Assembly: GCA_030654395.1 (NCBI GenBank)
Contig: JAURXM010000132.1
Span: 434,001-498,000 of the forward strand
Origin: Aquabacterium sp.
GTDB lineage: Bacteria; Pseudomonadota; Gammaproteobacteria; Burkholderiales; Burkholderiaceae_C
Reading direction: 5' to 3'
DNA: 64,000 bases
Shown here: positions 43,919 to 53,590 of the stretch, one piece after another
Layout: every line of letters begins with the position of its first letter
Position numbering within the stretch: the first letter of the stretch is position 1
Translations under genes and position numbers: made by a program
Notes under the pieces: model-generated
Told to the model about the DNA's origin: nothing
Seen by the model: the letters and a program-made list of their open reading frames with translations, nothing else
Database searches by the model: none

Positions 43919-44800
43919 TTAGCGCGGGTAGAAGTAGCTCTCTTTGAGCTCGCGCGACATTTTTCGATGGAAGTGATTGCCCCGGTATGAGCCGGTGAAC
44001 TGCATGAAGCGGTACATCAAGATGTGCTTGAAGTTCTGACTCAGGCAGTGCTGCTGCAGCGCCGCGCCCAAGTCCAGCAGTACAGCGCTCATGAAGTAGC
44101 GCAATACATCGGTACGGGCCAAGTGCACCTCGGGCATGATGTGCTGCAACGCGATCGCTTCGCGCTCAAAGCGCAGCCGTACTTGTGCCCAGCTCTCGCT
44201 GTGCAGGTGGAGTACGGCACCACTGGCTACATAAGCAATCTTGAGGCCTTGTGCTACCAAGCGTTTGGCCAAGTGCATGTCCTCAAGACCTGTCAAATCT
44301 TCGTCAAAGGGGTGCTGTTGCCACACGCTTTTGAGCATGGCTGCATTGGCGTTGTTGATGTAGAAGCCTTCTTGCGGGATCTTGCTGACACTCGGGAAGT
44401 ACTTGCCAAAAATCTGCTTTTCGCTGAAGTGGCTGCTGTCATCGCCCAATTGCCCACCGTAGGTGTAGGCCACATTGCCTTTGCCTAGCGGTGCCACCAA
44501 GTCGGCAATCCAGCGTGGTCCCGTGGGGATGCAGTGTCCGCTGACAAACACGAGGACGCTGCCAGTGGCTGCATCACAGCCAATGTTGAGCGATCGCCCG
44601 AAAGAGAACTCTTCTTTCTTGATGGGTACGATCCGCGCAGCGTGGCTGGTGGCGATTTTCACCGTGTCGTCTGTTGAGCCAGAATCAACGATGACGGTTT
44701 CGATGTCAAAGCCATCGCGTTCTTGTGTTTGTATGCCCTTTAACAAGGCGCCCAAATGACGCTGCTCGTTGTAGGTGCGAATGACGATGCTGACCTTCAT
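43919..44800 (-). CDS. Glycosyltransferase family 2
   Basis: A 293-residue GT-A enzyme: [20 protein letters not shown] at the start, then TVIVDSGSTDDTVKIATSHA and the acceptor part GLEDMHLAKRLVAQGL, typical of rhamnosyl- or glucosyl-transferring family-2 enzymes. It overlaps epsI by 4 bp. Sugar and linkage cannot be told from the sequence. Confidence 0.85.
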   Translation of the reverse strand: MKVSIVIRTYNEQRHLGALLKGIQTQERDGFDIETVIVDSGSTDDTVKIATSHAARIVPIKKEEFSFGRSLNIGCDAATGSVLVFVSGHCIPTGPRWIADLVAPLGKGNVAYTYGGQLGDDSSHFSEKQIFGKYFPSVSKIPQEGFYINNANAAMLKSVWQQHPFDEDLTGLEDMHLAKRLVAQGLKIAYVASGAVLHLHSESWAQVRLRFEREAIALQHIMPEVHLARTDVLRYFMSAVLLDLGAALQQHCLSQNFKHILMYRFMQFTGSYRGNHFHRKMSRELKESYFYPR

Positions 44801-45510
44801 GGTGTGGCGGGCTTTGGGGCCGTGAATTGTGCACCCAGCAAGATTTGACGCCCCTCGGGGGGCAGCGCGCGGACCAGTTCTTGGATGAATGCGTCTTGTG
44901 ATGCGTAGGCGTGTGAAGTGTCCCCATCAATGCTGGAAATACGCACCAGAATGCCGTCCGGATAGTGCCCCGCTAAGCCTGCTTTGACGCGGGCCAAGTT
45001 CTGCTCGTACCAGCCACGTACGATGATGTCGCCGGATCTGATCCAGTAGGTGATGGGCTCATTTCGTGCACCTCTACTGGCCAAAACACGCATGACGGGC
45101 AGATGGCCAAAAACAGTTGGCGTAGCTGATTTGGTCGACCCGCTGATCTTGTAGCCTTGGGACTCATAGCAGACTTCGGGCTTGTGCACTTGAAGGGCTC
45201 TGCTTTGATCTGCCCCATATGCCAAGGACATCATGATGCGTTCGCCCTTCGCATTGATGTAGGTGCGTGTGAGGTTGTCGCTGTAGAGGCTCTGTAGCAT
45301 GGCCGCCACTTCAGGGCTCACGATGGTCACCTGCTGATTGGGCTCTTCAGTCCAGTCAGCAAAGCGGGTGGGCACGGCTTGCGCCAACTTGATGGGTGGC
45401 GGCGATGCATCCGTGTACAGCGGTGTTGGCTTGAGCATCTTCCCTGCTGCGATGGCCGAGAACATGCTTAATACAATGATCGTTGTTCGCAGAAGGGTGG
45501 TGTTAGCCAT
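44797..45510 (-). CDS. epsI: Exosortase-associated protein EpsI
   Basis: A 237-residue EpsI-family protein with an N-terminal signal or anchor (residues 5-25), a [16 protein letters not shown] segment and the family core [17 protein letters not shown]. EpsI is found with XrtB-type exosortases in exopolysaccharide loci; in some genomes it is fused to the exosortase. It is thought to act in the periplasm, but the reaction is not established. It overlaps fcl by 8 bp and the glycosyltransferase by 4 bp. Confidence 0.85.
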   Translation of the reverse strand: MANTTLLRTTIIVLSMFSAIAAGKMLKPTPLYTDASPPPIKLAQAVPTRFADWTEEPNQQVTIVSPEVAAMLQSLYSDNLTRTYINAKGERIMMSLAYGADQSRALQVHKPEVCYESQGYKISGSTKSATPTVFGHLPVMRVLASRGARNEPITYWIRSGDIIVRGWYEQNLARVKAGLAGHYPDGILVRISSIDGDTSHAYASQDAFIQELVRALPPEGRQILLGAQFTAPKPATP

Positions 45511-46432
45511 GCTTGGTCAAGAAGTCTTGGTAGGCGAGCTTGATGCCGTCTTCCAATGATGTCTTAGCTCGCCATCCCAAATTCGCCAGACGTGTCACAT
45601 CCATCAACTTGCGGGGGGTGCCGTCAGGCTTGCTTGAATCAAAAGTGAGTTCGCCAGCAAAGACGGTGACCTTCAGCACGGTTTCAGCCAACTCGCGGAT
45701 CGTCACGTCGGTGCCTGTTCCGATGTTGACCAATGGGCCGCTGTAGCCTTGTTCCATGAGGTAAACGCATGCGTCCGCCAAGTCATCTGCATAAAGAAAC
45801 TCGCGTTTGGGTGTGCCGCTACCCCAAACAACCAGTTCTTTGTCTCCACGCAGCTTGGCTTCGTGCGCCTTGCGGATCAGCGCAGGCAAGACGTGGCTGT
45901 TGTTGAGGTCGTAGTTGTCATTGGGCCCATACAGGTTGGTGGGCATGACGCTGATGTACTGTCGCCCGTACTGTGCGTTGTAGGCATCGCACATTTTGAT
46001 GCCAGCAATTTTGGCAATGGCGTAGGGCTCATTGGTGGGCTCTAGCTCGCCTGTCAGCAAAGTATCTTCGCTCATGGGCTGCGGCGCCATCTTCGGGTAG
46101 ATGCAGCTTGACCCCAAGAACATCAGGCTTTGTACGCCAGCCAAGTGCGCCCCATGAATGAGGTTGGCTTCGATCATCAGGTTTTGATAGATGAAGTCAG
46201 CACGGTAGATGTTGTTGGCCTGGATGCCGCCTACTTTGGCTGCAGCAATGTAGATGTAGTCAGGCTTTTCTGTCTGTAAAAAGGCATGCACAGCACGCTG
46301 ATCCAGTAGATCAAGCTCGCTGTGGGTGCGTGTGATGATGTTGCTGTAGCCCGCAGTTTGCAGGCGCCGCACAATGGCGGAGCCCACCATGCCACGGTGC
46401 CCGGCTACGTAAATTTTGGCGTTTTTGTCCAT
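45503..46432 (-). CDS. fcl: GDP-L-fucose synthase
   Basis: A 309-residue epimerase/reductase (WcaG) making GDP-L-fucose from GDP-4-keto-6-deoxymannose with NADPH. The cofactor motif is [14 protein letters not shown], and [13 protein letters not shown] and the catalytic [20 protein letters not shown] carry the usual Ser, Tyr and Lys. It follows gmd by 13 bp, the standard pathway pairing, which makes L-fucose a likely component of the polysaccharide. Confidence 0.95.
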   Translation of the reverse strand: MDKNAKIYVAGHRGMVGSAIVRRLQTAGYSNIITRTHSELDLLDQRAVHAFLQTEKPDYIYIAAAKVGGIQANNIYRADFIYQNLMIEANLIHGAHLAGVQSLMFLGSSCIYPKMAPQPMSEDTLLTGELEPTNEPYAIAKIAGIKMCDAYNAQYGRQYISVMPTNLYGPNDNYDLNNSHVLPALIRKAHEAKLRGDKELVVWGSGTPKREFLYADDLADACVYLMEQGYSGPLVNIGTGTDVTIRELAETVLKVTVFAGELTFDSSKPDGTPRKLMDVTRLANLGWRAKTSLEDGIKLAYQDFLTKHG

Positions 46433-46445
46433 GGTGGCCCTGCGA

Positions 46446-47576
46446 TTACTCGTGGTAGTCGTAGGCTTGGAAGCCAGCAGACTTGACCAAGTTGTCGCGC
46501 TTGGCTGCCGTGTAGTCGCTCAGCACCATTTCTTTGACCAGTTCGGCCAAAGTCGTGGCGGGTACCCAGCCTAGTTTTTCACGTGCCTTGGTCGGGTCAC
46601 CCAGCAGGGTTTCGACTTCGGTCGGGCGGTAGTAGCGCGGGTCAACTTTGACGATCACATCACCGACTTTGCACTTGGCTAGGATCTCGCCATTGATGGG
46701 TTCGATGGCCGTGACGCGACCGACTTCGGCTTCACCTTCGCCTTCAAATACCAGCGTCATGCCCAATTCTTTGGCGGAGAATTCAACAAACTGGCGCACG
46801 CTGTACTGCACGCCTGTGGCGATCACAAAGTCATCAGCCACGTCTTGTTGCAGCATCAGCCATTGCATTTCGACATAGTCACGGGCATGGCCCCAGTCAC
46901 GCAGGGCGCTCATGTTGCCCAAGTACAGGCAGTCTTGCAGGCCCAGCGCAATGCGGCTGATGGCTCGCGTGATTTTGCGGGTCACGAAGGTTTCGCCGCG
47001 CACTGGGCTTTCGTGGTTGAACAGCACGCCGTTGCAGGCGTACATGCCATAGGCTTCGCGGTAGTTGACCGTGATCCAGTAGGCGTACATCTTGGCTACG
47101 GCATAGGGGCTGCGCGGGTAGAAAGGGGTGGTTTCTTTCTGGGGGATTTCTTGCACCAGGCCGTACAGCTCGGATGTCGATGCTTGATAAAAGCGGGTTT
47201 TCTTCTCTAAGCCCAGTATGCGGATGGCTTCCAACAGGCGCAATGCACCCAAGCCATCGGCATTGGCTGTGTATTCAGGCTCTTCGAAGCTCACACCGAC
47301 GTGGCTCTGGGCTGCCAAGTTGTACAACTCATCAGGCTGCACTTTTTGCACGATGCGGACCAAGCTGGTCGAGTCAGTCAGGTCACCGTAGTGCAGCACG
47401 AAGTTGCGGTTGTTGACATGCGGGTCTTGATACAGGTGATCAATGCGATCCGTGTTGAACAGGCTAGAGCGGCGCTTGATGCCGTGAACTTCATAGCCTT
47501 TTTTCAACAGGAACTCTGCCAGATACGAGCCATCCTGGCCCGTGACGCCTGTGATCAGGGCTACTTTTTTGCTCAT
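46446..47576 (-). CDS. gmd: GDP-mannose 4,6-dehydratase
   Basis: A 376-residue dehydratase with the NADP motif [49 protein letters not shown] and the active-site [10 protein letters not shown]. It converts GDP-mannose to GDP-4-keto-6-deoxymannose, feeding fcl directly downstream. GDP-mannose could come from the pyrophosphorylase at 23180. It starts 19 bp after epsG. Confidence 0.95.
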   Translation of the reverse strand: MSKKVALITGVTGQDGSYLAEFLLKKGYEVHGIKRRSSLFNTDRIDHLYQDPHVNNRNFVLHYGDLTDSTSLVRIVQKVQPDELYNLAAQSHVGVSFEEPEYTANADGLGALRLLEAIRILGLEKKTRFYQASTSELYGLVQEIPQKETTPFYPRSPYAVAKMYAYWITVNYREAYGMYACNGVLFNHESPVRGETFVTRKITRAISRIALGLQDCLYLGNMSALRDWGHARDYVEMQWLMLQQDVADDFVIATGVQYSVRQFVEFSAKELGMTLVFEGEGEAEVGRVTAIEPINGEILAKCKVGDVIVKVDPRYYRPTEVETLLGDPTKAREKLGWVPATTLAELVKEMVLSDYTAAKRDNLVKSAGFQAYDYHE

Positions 47577-47595
47577 TCAAATGCTCCTAGTGGTG

Positions 47596-48495
47596 TTACT
47601 TCGTGTTTCGTAGATGTTCGTTCATCACGACGCCAATCACGTTGCCAGACGCACGTTTGATGTCGTGGATCAGCTTGTTCATTGGCGCCAGTCGGCTGGT
47701 TCCTTTTGAGCCTATAGCAATTGCTGTGCCGCAAGCCCCAGCAATCACACGGGCATCGGAGCCATGAACGGCCGCAGGCGTGTCGACGATGATGTAGTCG
47801 AATTTACCCGCAAGTTCATTCAATAACAGACCAAAGGTGGGTCGTTGCACCAACTCGAGGGGGTTGGGTGGCACGACACCAACAGGTAATAAATACAGGC
47901 TAGGGAGTTCTTCAATAGGTCTAATGACGTTGGTTTCGGTGCGGCCCGATAGGATGCCGCTCAAGCCGGAGCTGCTGGAATTGTTGACATTGAATATTTC
48001 ATGCTGACGTGGCGCCCGCATGTCAGCGTCAACAAGCAGTGTTCGACAACCCAATTGGCTGAATGTGGCAGCCAGATTGGCGGCAAAGAATGTTTTGCCA
48101 TCGCCACTGTCAACGCTGACAACGGCCAGCGCTTTGCCTACGCCTTCTCGTGAGAAAAATTGGCTGATCAACTGACTGCGGAAATCTCGGAAAGCTTCTG
48201 CCTGCTCGCTGAATGGGCTGTTTGACACAACGAGTTCATCGTGGGTGCGGCTATTTGCAACGGATGAATACGGGTAGTTGAACTGCTGGGACAGCGCCCA
48301 AAGCACATCCTCGCGATTGGCAAAACCCAGAGCAACGGCGGCCTCACCAAACTTCATGTTGTGCTTGCGCTGATGCAGCAGCACCTTCTCAACTTGGTCA
48401 GGGCTGAGGTTGTTTGTTTGCCGGATGATGTCGCCAATCGAGCGGTCTTGCCCGATATTGGGTGTAAATGCATCGGTGGGGGTGTCGTTGCTCAT
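47596..48495 (-). CDS. epsG: EpsG-type BY-kinase-like ATPase, copy 1
   Basis: A 299-residue protein combining an N-terminal MshEN/GspE-N-like domain (residues 20-76: IGDIIRQTNNLSPDQVEKVL, KFGEAAVALGFANREDVLWAL, ending NYPY) with a bacterial tyrosine-kinase ATPase domain. Walker A is SGDGKTF (130-136), Walker A' LLVDADMR (153-160) and Walker B IIVDTP (235-240). The C-terminus is MNEHLRNTK, without the Tyr cluster seen in classical BY-kinases, so autophosphorylation there is unlikely. It probably regulates chain length with EpsF encoded 54 bp upstream. Confidence 0.88.
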   Translation of the reverse strand: MSNDTPTDAFTPNIGQDRSIGDIIRQTNNLSPDQVEKVLLHQRKHNMKFGEAAVALGFANREDVLWALSQQFNYPYSSVANSRTHDELVVSNSPFSEQAEAFRDFRSQLISQFFSREGVGKALAVVSVDSGDGKTFFAANLAATFSQLGCRTLLVDADMRAPRQHEIFNVNNSSSSGLSGILSGRTETNVIRPIEELPSLYLLPVGVVPPNPLELVQRPTFGLLLNELAGKFDYIIVDTPAAVHGSDARVIAGACGTAIAIGSKGTSRLAPMNKLIHDIKRASGNVIGVVMNEHLRNTK

Positions 48496-48549
48496 GTGGC
48501 GATACGGTTACAGCAAGGGGTGATCGGGCTAGGCGTGGTTTGCATACCC

Positions 48550-49980
48550 TTAGACGCTGGGGCCAGACAGCTTGGGTAACTCCTTAGACGCTAGAAAGGG
48601 GATCATGCGACGAACGGAGCCCGATTGGATTGGGTTTGTGCCTGCAGGCAGCGCACCCAATAGGGGTACGCCCAAGCCTTCTTCAACGTCTTCTTCTGTG
48701 CGAAGGCGACGGTCTCGGATTTCAAGCAGCAAGGCTATGGCAATGGCCAGCATCGTCCCTACCACCAGCGACAAGATGGCATTCAATACTGTTTTTGGCG
48801 ATGATGGCTTGTAGGGCGGGGTGGCTACTTTGACCAGGGACACGTTCGTCTGGTTGCTTTGACTCTCCAATGCCGACTGGCTCACTCTGGCCACGATGGC
48901 ATCGTGATTGCGTTGCGCCGCCTCGACGTCATGCACCATCACCATGGCTTCATCGCGTTGAGACTTGAGCTTGAGCACCTTTTGCCGTTGCTGCTCCAGC
49001 TCAGCTTTGATTTGCAGTTCACGTACTTGATTGACCGAGTTGTTCACGCCAAGGCTGCTCGATACCTTTCTTGTTTCCGCATCAACACGGGCGCGTGTTT
49101 CTGCGATGTTGGCTTTCAGCTCCGCAACGAGAGGGTATGAGTCACCAAAGCGTGCTCCGACTTCTTTCAGACGGGCTTCGCTGCGGGACAGGTCTGTTTT
49201 GAGCGCGCTGATGACCGGGTTATTTAGCACCTCTTGCATGTGGTCGCCATTGCCACTTGCAAGCGCTTGGCGTCCGCGTGATTCGGCAGACAGCGCTTGC
49301 AACATCACAGCTTGCGTGGACAATTCATTGAGTCGTTGGTTTTCAATGTCAAGCCGCTCATCTGTGGCCAGCAAGCCGTTGTCTCTCTGATAAGTGGAGA
49401 GCTTAGCTTGTGCGGCCTCTAACTTGTCTCGGGCAAATTTCGCCTGTTCTTCGAACATGGCACGGTATTGCTTGGCTGGTTCAGTGCGCAATTCAAGCGT
49501 GGTGCTGATGTAGTTTTGAGCGAAAGCATTGGCCATGGTTGACGCAAAGGTAGCGTCTTGGGCTGTGAATGAGATGTTGATGACGCTGGACTCTCGCGAG
49601 GGCTTGATCTCTAGGTAGCGCACCAGTTGTTCAGCCAGCCAAGTTTCAATGGAGCCTCGACCATCGGTCTCCTCGCGCCATTGCAATTGAATTTGGGGGC
49701 TGTCGGTGAGATGCAATTGTTTGATAACCCCACGTATCACCCTTTCGCTTTGCATCAGATCCAGCTGAGTTGCGAGATAGCCTGGGGTCATCAAACCTGG
49801 CAGAACCATGCCTGCGATCGGATCAGGCGACTTGACGTCCAGCACGATCGCCGCCGTAGCGGTGTACTTGCTCGGCAACAAGAGTGATACCAGCAGCGTC
49901 AAGGTGAAGAGCGAAGCGATGATGATCGTGATCAGCCACTTGCGGGCTTTCAGGACAAGAAGGAGTTGGCCAAACGACAT
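48550..49980 (-). CDS. epsF: EpsF-type chain-length determinant (Wzz), copy 1
   Basis: A 476-residue inner-membrane protein of the PCP/Wzz family. An N-terminal membrane helix (LITIIIASLFTLTLLVSLLLP) is followed by a long periplasmic coiled coil (about residues 165-390) and a second helix preceded by PPYKPSSPKTVLNAILS. It sets polymer length and partners with the kinase EpsG. It is 39 bp downstream of xrtB, and a paralogue on the plus strand lies at 51218. Confidence 0.9.
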   Translation of the reverse strand: MSFGQLLLVLKARKWLITIIIASLFTLTLLVSLLLPSKYTATAAIVLDVKSPDPIAGMVLPGLMTPGYLATQLDLMQSERVIRGVIKQLHLTDSPQIQLQWREETDGRGSIETWLAEQLVRYLEIKPSRESSVINISFTAQDATFASTMANAFAQNYISTTLELRTEPAKQYRAMFEEQAKFARDKLEAAQAKLSTYQRDNGLLATDERLDIENQRLNELSTQAVMLQALSAESRGRQALASGNGDHMQEVLNNPVISALKTDLSRSEARLKEVGARFGDSYPLVAELKANIAETRARVDAETRKVSSSLGVNNSVNQVRELQIKAELEQQRQKVLKLKSQRDEAMVMVHDVEAAQRNHDAIVARVSQSALESQSNQTNVSLVKVATPPYKPSSPKTVLNAILSLVVGTMLAIAIALLLEIRDRRLRTEEDVEEGLGVPLLGALPAGTNPIQSGSVRRMIPFLASKELPKLSGPSV

Positions 49981-50019
49981 AGACGAGGGTCCTGTTCTTA
50001 CGTTAACTGCTGATGGGTC

Positions 50020-50916
50020 TTACTGAGCAAGTCGCTTGCTATGCTTCTCAGCAAGAATCAAGCCGAGCACAGAGTCTGTGCCAATCGTGAACGCTGTGGC
50101 GATCATGAATAAGAAAATGCCGGCAAATTCGTGTACAAATCCTTGCCCTATGGCATCGCCAAAATAATAGGTAATCAATACAAGTGCAATGACGCGAATG
50201 ACGTTTGATACAAAAGATATCGGCAAAATAAGCAGCGCCAAAATGCCATTTCTGAGCTTGCTTCGGTATTCCATCACGCTAAGGTAAAACACGCCAATCG
50301 CTTCAAGCGCAAAAATGGAATTCAGCCCTGCGCAGGCATCGGCGACCATCAGGTTGTAAGGGCCAATTGTGAGCATGACGCCCGTTCGCCCAATGGGTAG
50401 GCCCATGTGGTAGATCAAGCTCTCTGCAACGGCAGAGACAGCAGACTTGAGCGGCGCAGTGATGATCTGAACCAAAATGTTGGGCAGCGGGATCAAAAAA
50501 ATCATGAACACAATGGGGAACCACACAACCCGCCATCCGGCGGTGCCGCGGTAGGACAGCACCATGGCTGAAATCAGCGTCATCTGGGAGGCTGTTTCCA
50601 GCTCCGGAAAGTCTTGGGATCGCCCGAAAGCAAAAATCAGCACCGAAAAAACGAGCAGTGGCCACGCCAGCTGTCCGTTGGATTGGGTGGGTAACGCAGC
50701 CAATTCTGGCAATCGTTTGTAAAAAAGCCAGAGTGTCAACGCGAGCATCACAGGCCCGTGCCCTTGCCCCTCCTTGCTCCAGATGTGCTCTGACAAATAC
50801 GCATAGGTCGGCGAGTACATCACGACCAGCCCGACCAGCAGCACCATCAATTCAAAATGACTGGGGTTGGGTTTTTTGGTGTGTGCAGCGTTGTGGTCTG
50901 TCGTGGTTGAAGTCAT
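50020..50916 (-). CDS. xrtB: Exosortase B
   Basis: A 298-residue polytopic membrane protein of the exosortase family, presumed cysteine protease/transpeptidase acting on PEP-CTERM sorting signals at the periplasmic face. The catalytic triad can be placed: Cys195 in VADACAGLNS, Arg241 in SNVIRVIAL and His262 in VHEFAGIFLF. Subtype B is chosen from its neighbours epsF, epsG, epsI and epsD. No PEP-CTERM substrate is encoded within the window. It is transcribed away from the second epsFG pair. Confidence 0.9.
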   Translation of the reverse strand: MTSTTTDHNAAHTKKPNPSHFELMVLLVGLVVMYSPTYAYLSEHIWSKEGQGHGPVMLALTLWLFYKRLPELAALPTQSNGQLAWPLLVFSVLIFAFGRSQDFPELETASQMTLISAMVLSYRGTAGWRVVWFPIVFMIFLIPLPNILVQIITAPLKSAVSAVAESLIYHMGLPIGRTGVMLTIGPYNLMVADACAGLNSIFALEAIGVFYLSVMEYRSKLRNGILALLILPISFVSNVIRVIALVLITYYFGDAIGQGFVHEFAGIFLFMIATAFTIGTDSVLGLILAEKHSKRLAQ

Positions 50917-51217
50917 CGGTTGTGGTTAGGGGGCATTGCAACACTATTGATGCTCGTTGATGATATATCGAAGTCGCTTGTTGCGGGTTTGTCCCTGCTC
51001 CTTGGTTCACCTGTTTTGGGAACTTCTCCCCGCTTGTGGCCACAATCATGTCCATACTGTGCGGCTATCGGGTTTGGGCGTTAAAGCGCTCAAGCATGCC
51101 CATCATCGGGCCGATATCCAGCTTGAGGTGGTGCTGCTGGGCAAGCTTCTTCCTCTGTGCGGGATAATGCCGCACGTTGCATTTTTTGTACGAAATTACT
51201 CCTATCAAGGTTGATGC
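50917..51217. other. Divergent intergenic region between xrtB and epsF copy 2
   Basis: This 301-bp gap separates two divergently transcribed exopolysaccharide operons and must contain promoters for both. I see no credible coding region. It holds a short hairpin near its right end (listed separately) and one isolated half-site TTAGGGGG at about 50926-50933. No clear sigma-70 or sigma-54 pair with correct spacing was found. Confidence 0.6.
51157..51187 (+). promoter_or_regulatory. Leader hairpin with nearby T-run before epsF copy 2
   Basis: GTGCGG (51157-51162) pairs with CCGCAC (51170-51175) around the loop GATAATG, and a run of six T begins 6 bases later. The end lies 30 bp before the epsF start. 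It could be a weak attenuator or terminator. Alternatively the loop sequence GATAAT, which is close to a sigma-70 minus-10 box, may be part of a promoter; I cannot separate the two readings. Confidence 0.35.
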
Positions 51218-52654
51218 ATGTCGATTAGTCAGATTCTTGCGATCCTTAGGGCCAGATGGGTCGTTATGGTCTCCGTCTTGTTTGGGGCGATCTTGATTGC
51301 GGTCGCAGTTAACCTCTTGCTGCCCAAGAAGTACACCTCTACGGCTTCGTTGTTGCTGGATGTGAAGTCGCCAGATCCAGTGAACGGGATGATTTCCCCA
51401 GCCATGATGACACCCAGTTACATGGCGACCCAAGTGGACTTGCTGACCAGTGAGCGTGTGGCGATTCAGGTCATTCGTCGTCTGCGTTTGGCAGAAAACC
51501 CAAGCATGCAAAAGCAGTGGAGGGAGGCATCCTCTGGTGTGGGGTCGATGGAGTCTTGGCTGGCTGAAATCCTGAGCAAGAGCTTGACGGTCAAGCCTTC
51601 ACGTGAGTCCAATGTGATCACTGTGAGCTACGAGGCCATTGATCCGCAGTTTGCTGCCGCGCTGGCTAACGCCTACGCTGAAGGCTACATTGATGTCACT
51701 GTCTCGTTGAAAACGGACCCTGCGCGTCAGTACAACAGTATTTTTGATGGCTTGGCAACGCGGATGCGCGAGCGCCTAGAAAAAGCGCAAGCCCGCTTGT
51801 CCGCCTATCAACAAGAAAAAGGTTTGATTGCCACCGACGAGCGCTTTGATATTGAAAGTGCCCGATTGGCTTCGTTGTCCCAAGAGTTGACCTTGCTTGA
51901 GGGGCTTCAGAATGAGTCGGGTAACCGCCAGATCCAAGCCAGCCGCGATTCAGATCGTGTCAGTGAGGTGCTGAACAACCAGGTGGTCGCCGCTTTGAAG
52001 GCGGATTTGGCACGGATGGAATCTAGGGCAGAAGAGTTGCAGTCTCGTTTTGGGGATGCACACCCTCAGGTGATAGAAACCAAGGCCAATATTGACGCCA
52101 TGCGCAAGCGCGTCAGCCAAGAAACGCAGCGCGTCACCACGAGTGTGGGTTTGAATAATGTGGTGAATCAAGCTCGCGTTGCCAAGGCCGCGAGCAGTCT
52201 CCAGGAGCAGCGTAGCAAAGTGCTGCAGATGCGCGCTCAGAGAGATGAAGCCTCTGTGATGCTGCGTGATGTGGATAACCTGCAAAAAGCTTATGACGCT
52301 GTACAGGCGCGTGCGACGCAGTCCGGCTTGGAAAGCCAAACAACGCAGACCAACGTTTCTGTGATTCAGGTGGCATCAGCGTCATCAAAATCATCCTCTC
52401 CGAAGACCTTGATCAACATGCTGCTGGGTGTATTTGGCGGGCTGATTCTGTCCATTACGACGGTGCTGCTGCGCGAGTTGAGCGACCGCCGTGTGCGCAC
52501 GATTGATGATGTCGTGAATGAATTGAATTTGCCGTTGATTGGTGTGTTGCTCAAGACTTCAGACTCCCCATCTGGCCTGTTGGGGCGCAAAGCTCAGCCT
52601 TGGTTGATGCAGCAACCGTCCTCACGCACGATGCCCGCATTGGCGTCTGAATGA
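51218..52654 (+). CDS. epsF: EpsF-type chain-length determinant (Wzz), copy 2
   Basis: A 478-residue paralogue of the protein at 48550-49980, similar along its whole length: WRVMVSVLFGAILIAVAVNLLLPKKYTST-like first helix, PDPVNGMISPAMMTPSYMATQ, SRESNVITVSYEA, and the coiled coil up to SASSKSSSPKTLINMLLG before the second helix. Both copies look intact. It is coupled to epsG copy 2 by an ATGA overlap. Having two such pairs may allow two polymer lengths or two polymers. Confidence 0.9.
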   Translation: MSISQILAILRARWVVMVSVLFGAILIAVAVNLLLPKKYTSTASLLLDVKSPDPVNGMISPAMMTPSYMATQVDLLTSERVAIQVIRRLRLAENPSMQKQWREASSGVGSMESWLAEILSKSLTVKPSRESNVITVSYEAIDPQFAAALANAYAEGYIDVTVSLKTDPARQYNSIFDGLATRMRERLEKAQARLSAYQQEKGLIATDERFDIESARLASLSQELTLLEGLQNESGNRQIQASRDSDRVSEVLNNQVVAALKADLARMESRAEELQSRFGDAHPQVIETKANIDAMRKRVSQETQRVTTSVGLNNVVNQARVAKAASSLQEQRSKVLQMRAQRDEASVMLRDVDNLQKAYDAVQARATQSGLESQTTQTNVSVIQVASASSKSSSPKTLINMLLGVFGGLILSITTVLLRELSDRRVRTIDDVVNELNLPLIGVLLKTSDSPSGLLGRKAQPWLMQQPSSRTMPALASE

Positions 52655-53568
52655 CCAATTTGAGACAAAGACAAATCATGGATACAGAAGTGATGGCAGG
52701 TGAGTTTTCGTCGAACCAAGGCGGAGAGCACAGCTTAGAAAAATCAATTGGCGACATCATTCGGGAGACGAATAACCTCAGCGCCGAGCAGGTTGAAAAT
52801 ATCCTGACTTATCAACGGGAACATAACGTTAAGTTTGGTGAGGCGGCGGTGGCCTTGGGTTTGGCCAATCAGGATGAAGTGCTCTGGGCGTTGGCTCAGC
52901 AGTTTCATTATCCCTATGCCAATCAGACTTCTGCTCGACTGAGTGATGAGCTTGTTGTGGCGAACAAGCCGTTTTGTGACCAGTCTGAGATTTTCCGAGG
53001 TATCCGTGGGCACCTCAGCAGCACCGTCTTTAATAGCCCGGAACGCAATGTCGCCTTGGCTGTCATCAGCGCTGAGTCCGGCGACGGTAAGACATTTTTC
53101 GCAGCCAATATGGCCGTGGCGCTCAGTCAGTTGGGTGGGCGTACGCTGTTGATTGACGCTGATATGCGTGCGCCGCGTTTGCATGACGTTTTCAAGGTTG
53201 AGAGCAAAGGCGGTTTGAGCGGGATTTTGTCAGGCCGTGCTGGTGGTAATGCACTGTGCAAAGTAGTTGGGTTGCCTAGTCTTTATGTCTTGCCTGTTGG
53301 GATCGTGCCGCCCAACCCTTTGGAGCTGCTGCAACGCCAAGCCTTCGGTTTGTTGCTTCAAGAGTTGACCAAAAAATTTGACCATGTCATCGTTGATACG
53401 CCTTCGGCCAGTTCTGGTATCGATGCGCGGGTGATCGCGGCCAGTTGCGGTGCTGTGTTGGCGATTGCACGCAAGGACAAAACCCGTGCTGACGCTTTGC
53501 ACCTCTTGCTGGGCCCACTCAATCGTGGCGCGACCAAGCTTGTGGGTGTGGTGATGAACGAGCGTTGA
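52651..53568 (+). CDS. epsG: EpsG-type BY-kinase-like ATPase, copy 2
   Basis: A 305-residue paralogue of 47596-48495 with the same two-domain build: an MshEN-like N-terminal region (IGDIIRETNNLSAEQVENIL, KFGEAAVALGLANQDEVLWAL) and a kinase-like ATPase with SGDGKTF, LLIDADMRAPR and VIVDTPSAS. It ends GVVMNER, also without a C-terminal Tyr cluster. The start codon overlaps the epsF stop. It is followed 22 bp later by the WbsX-like gene. Confidence 0.88.
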   Translation: MTNLRQRQIMDTEVMAGEFSSNQGGEHSLEKSIGDIIRETNNLSAEQVENILTYQREHNVKFGEAAVALGLANQDEVLWALAQQFHYPYANQTSARLSDELVVANKPFCDQSEIFRGIRGHLSSTVFNSPERNVALAVISAESGDGKTFFAANMAVALSQLGGRTLLIDADMRAPRLHDVFKVESKGGLSGILSGRAGGNALCKVVGLPSLYVLPVGIVPPNPLELLQRQAFGLLLQELTKKFDHVIVDTPSASSGIDARVIAASCGAVLAIARKDKTRADALHLLLGPLNRGATKLVGVVMNER

Positions 53569-53590
53569 CCTCTTGCCAAAGGATGTGGAG

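Noticed and set aside
42552..43922. Open frame of 456 codons on the plus strand across the dehydrogenase and CMP-sugar genes
   Set aside because: The minus-strand genes have clear active-site motifs; the plus-strand frame is rich in His, Gly and Val from reverse codons and resembles no family.
51161..51181. Sigma-54 promoter before epsF copy 2 (GG ... TTGCA)
   Set aside because: The distance between the GG and GC elements is about 15 bases instead of the required 10.
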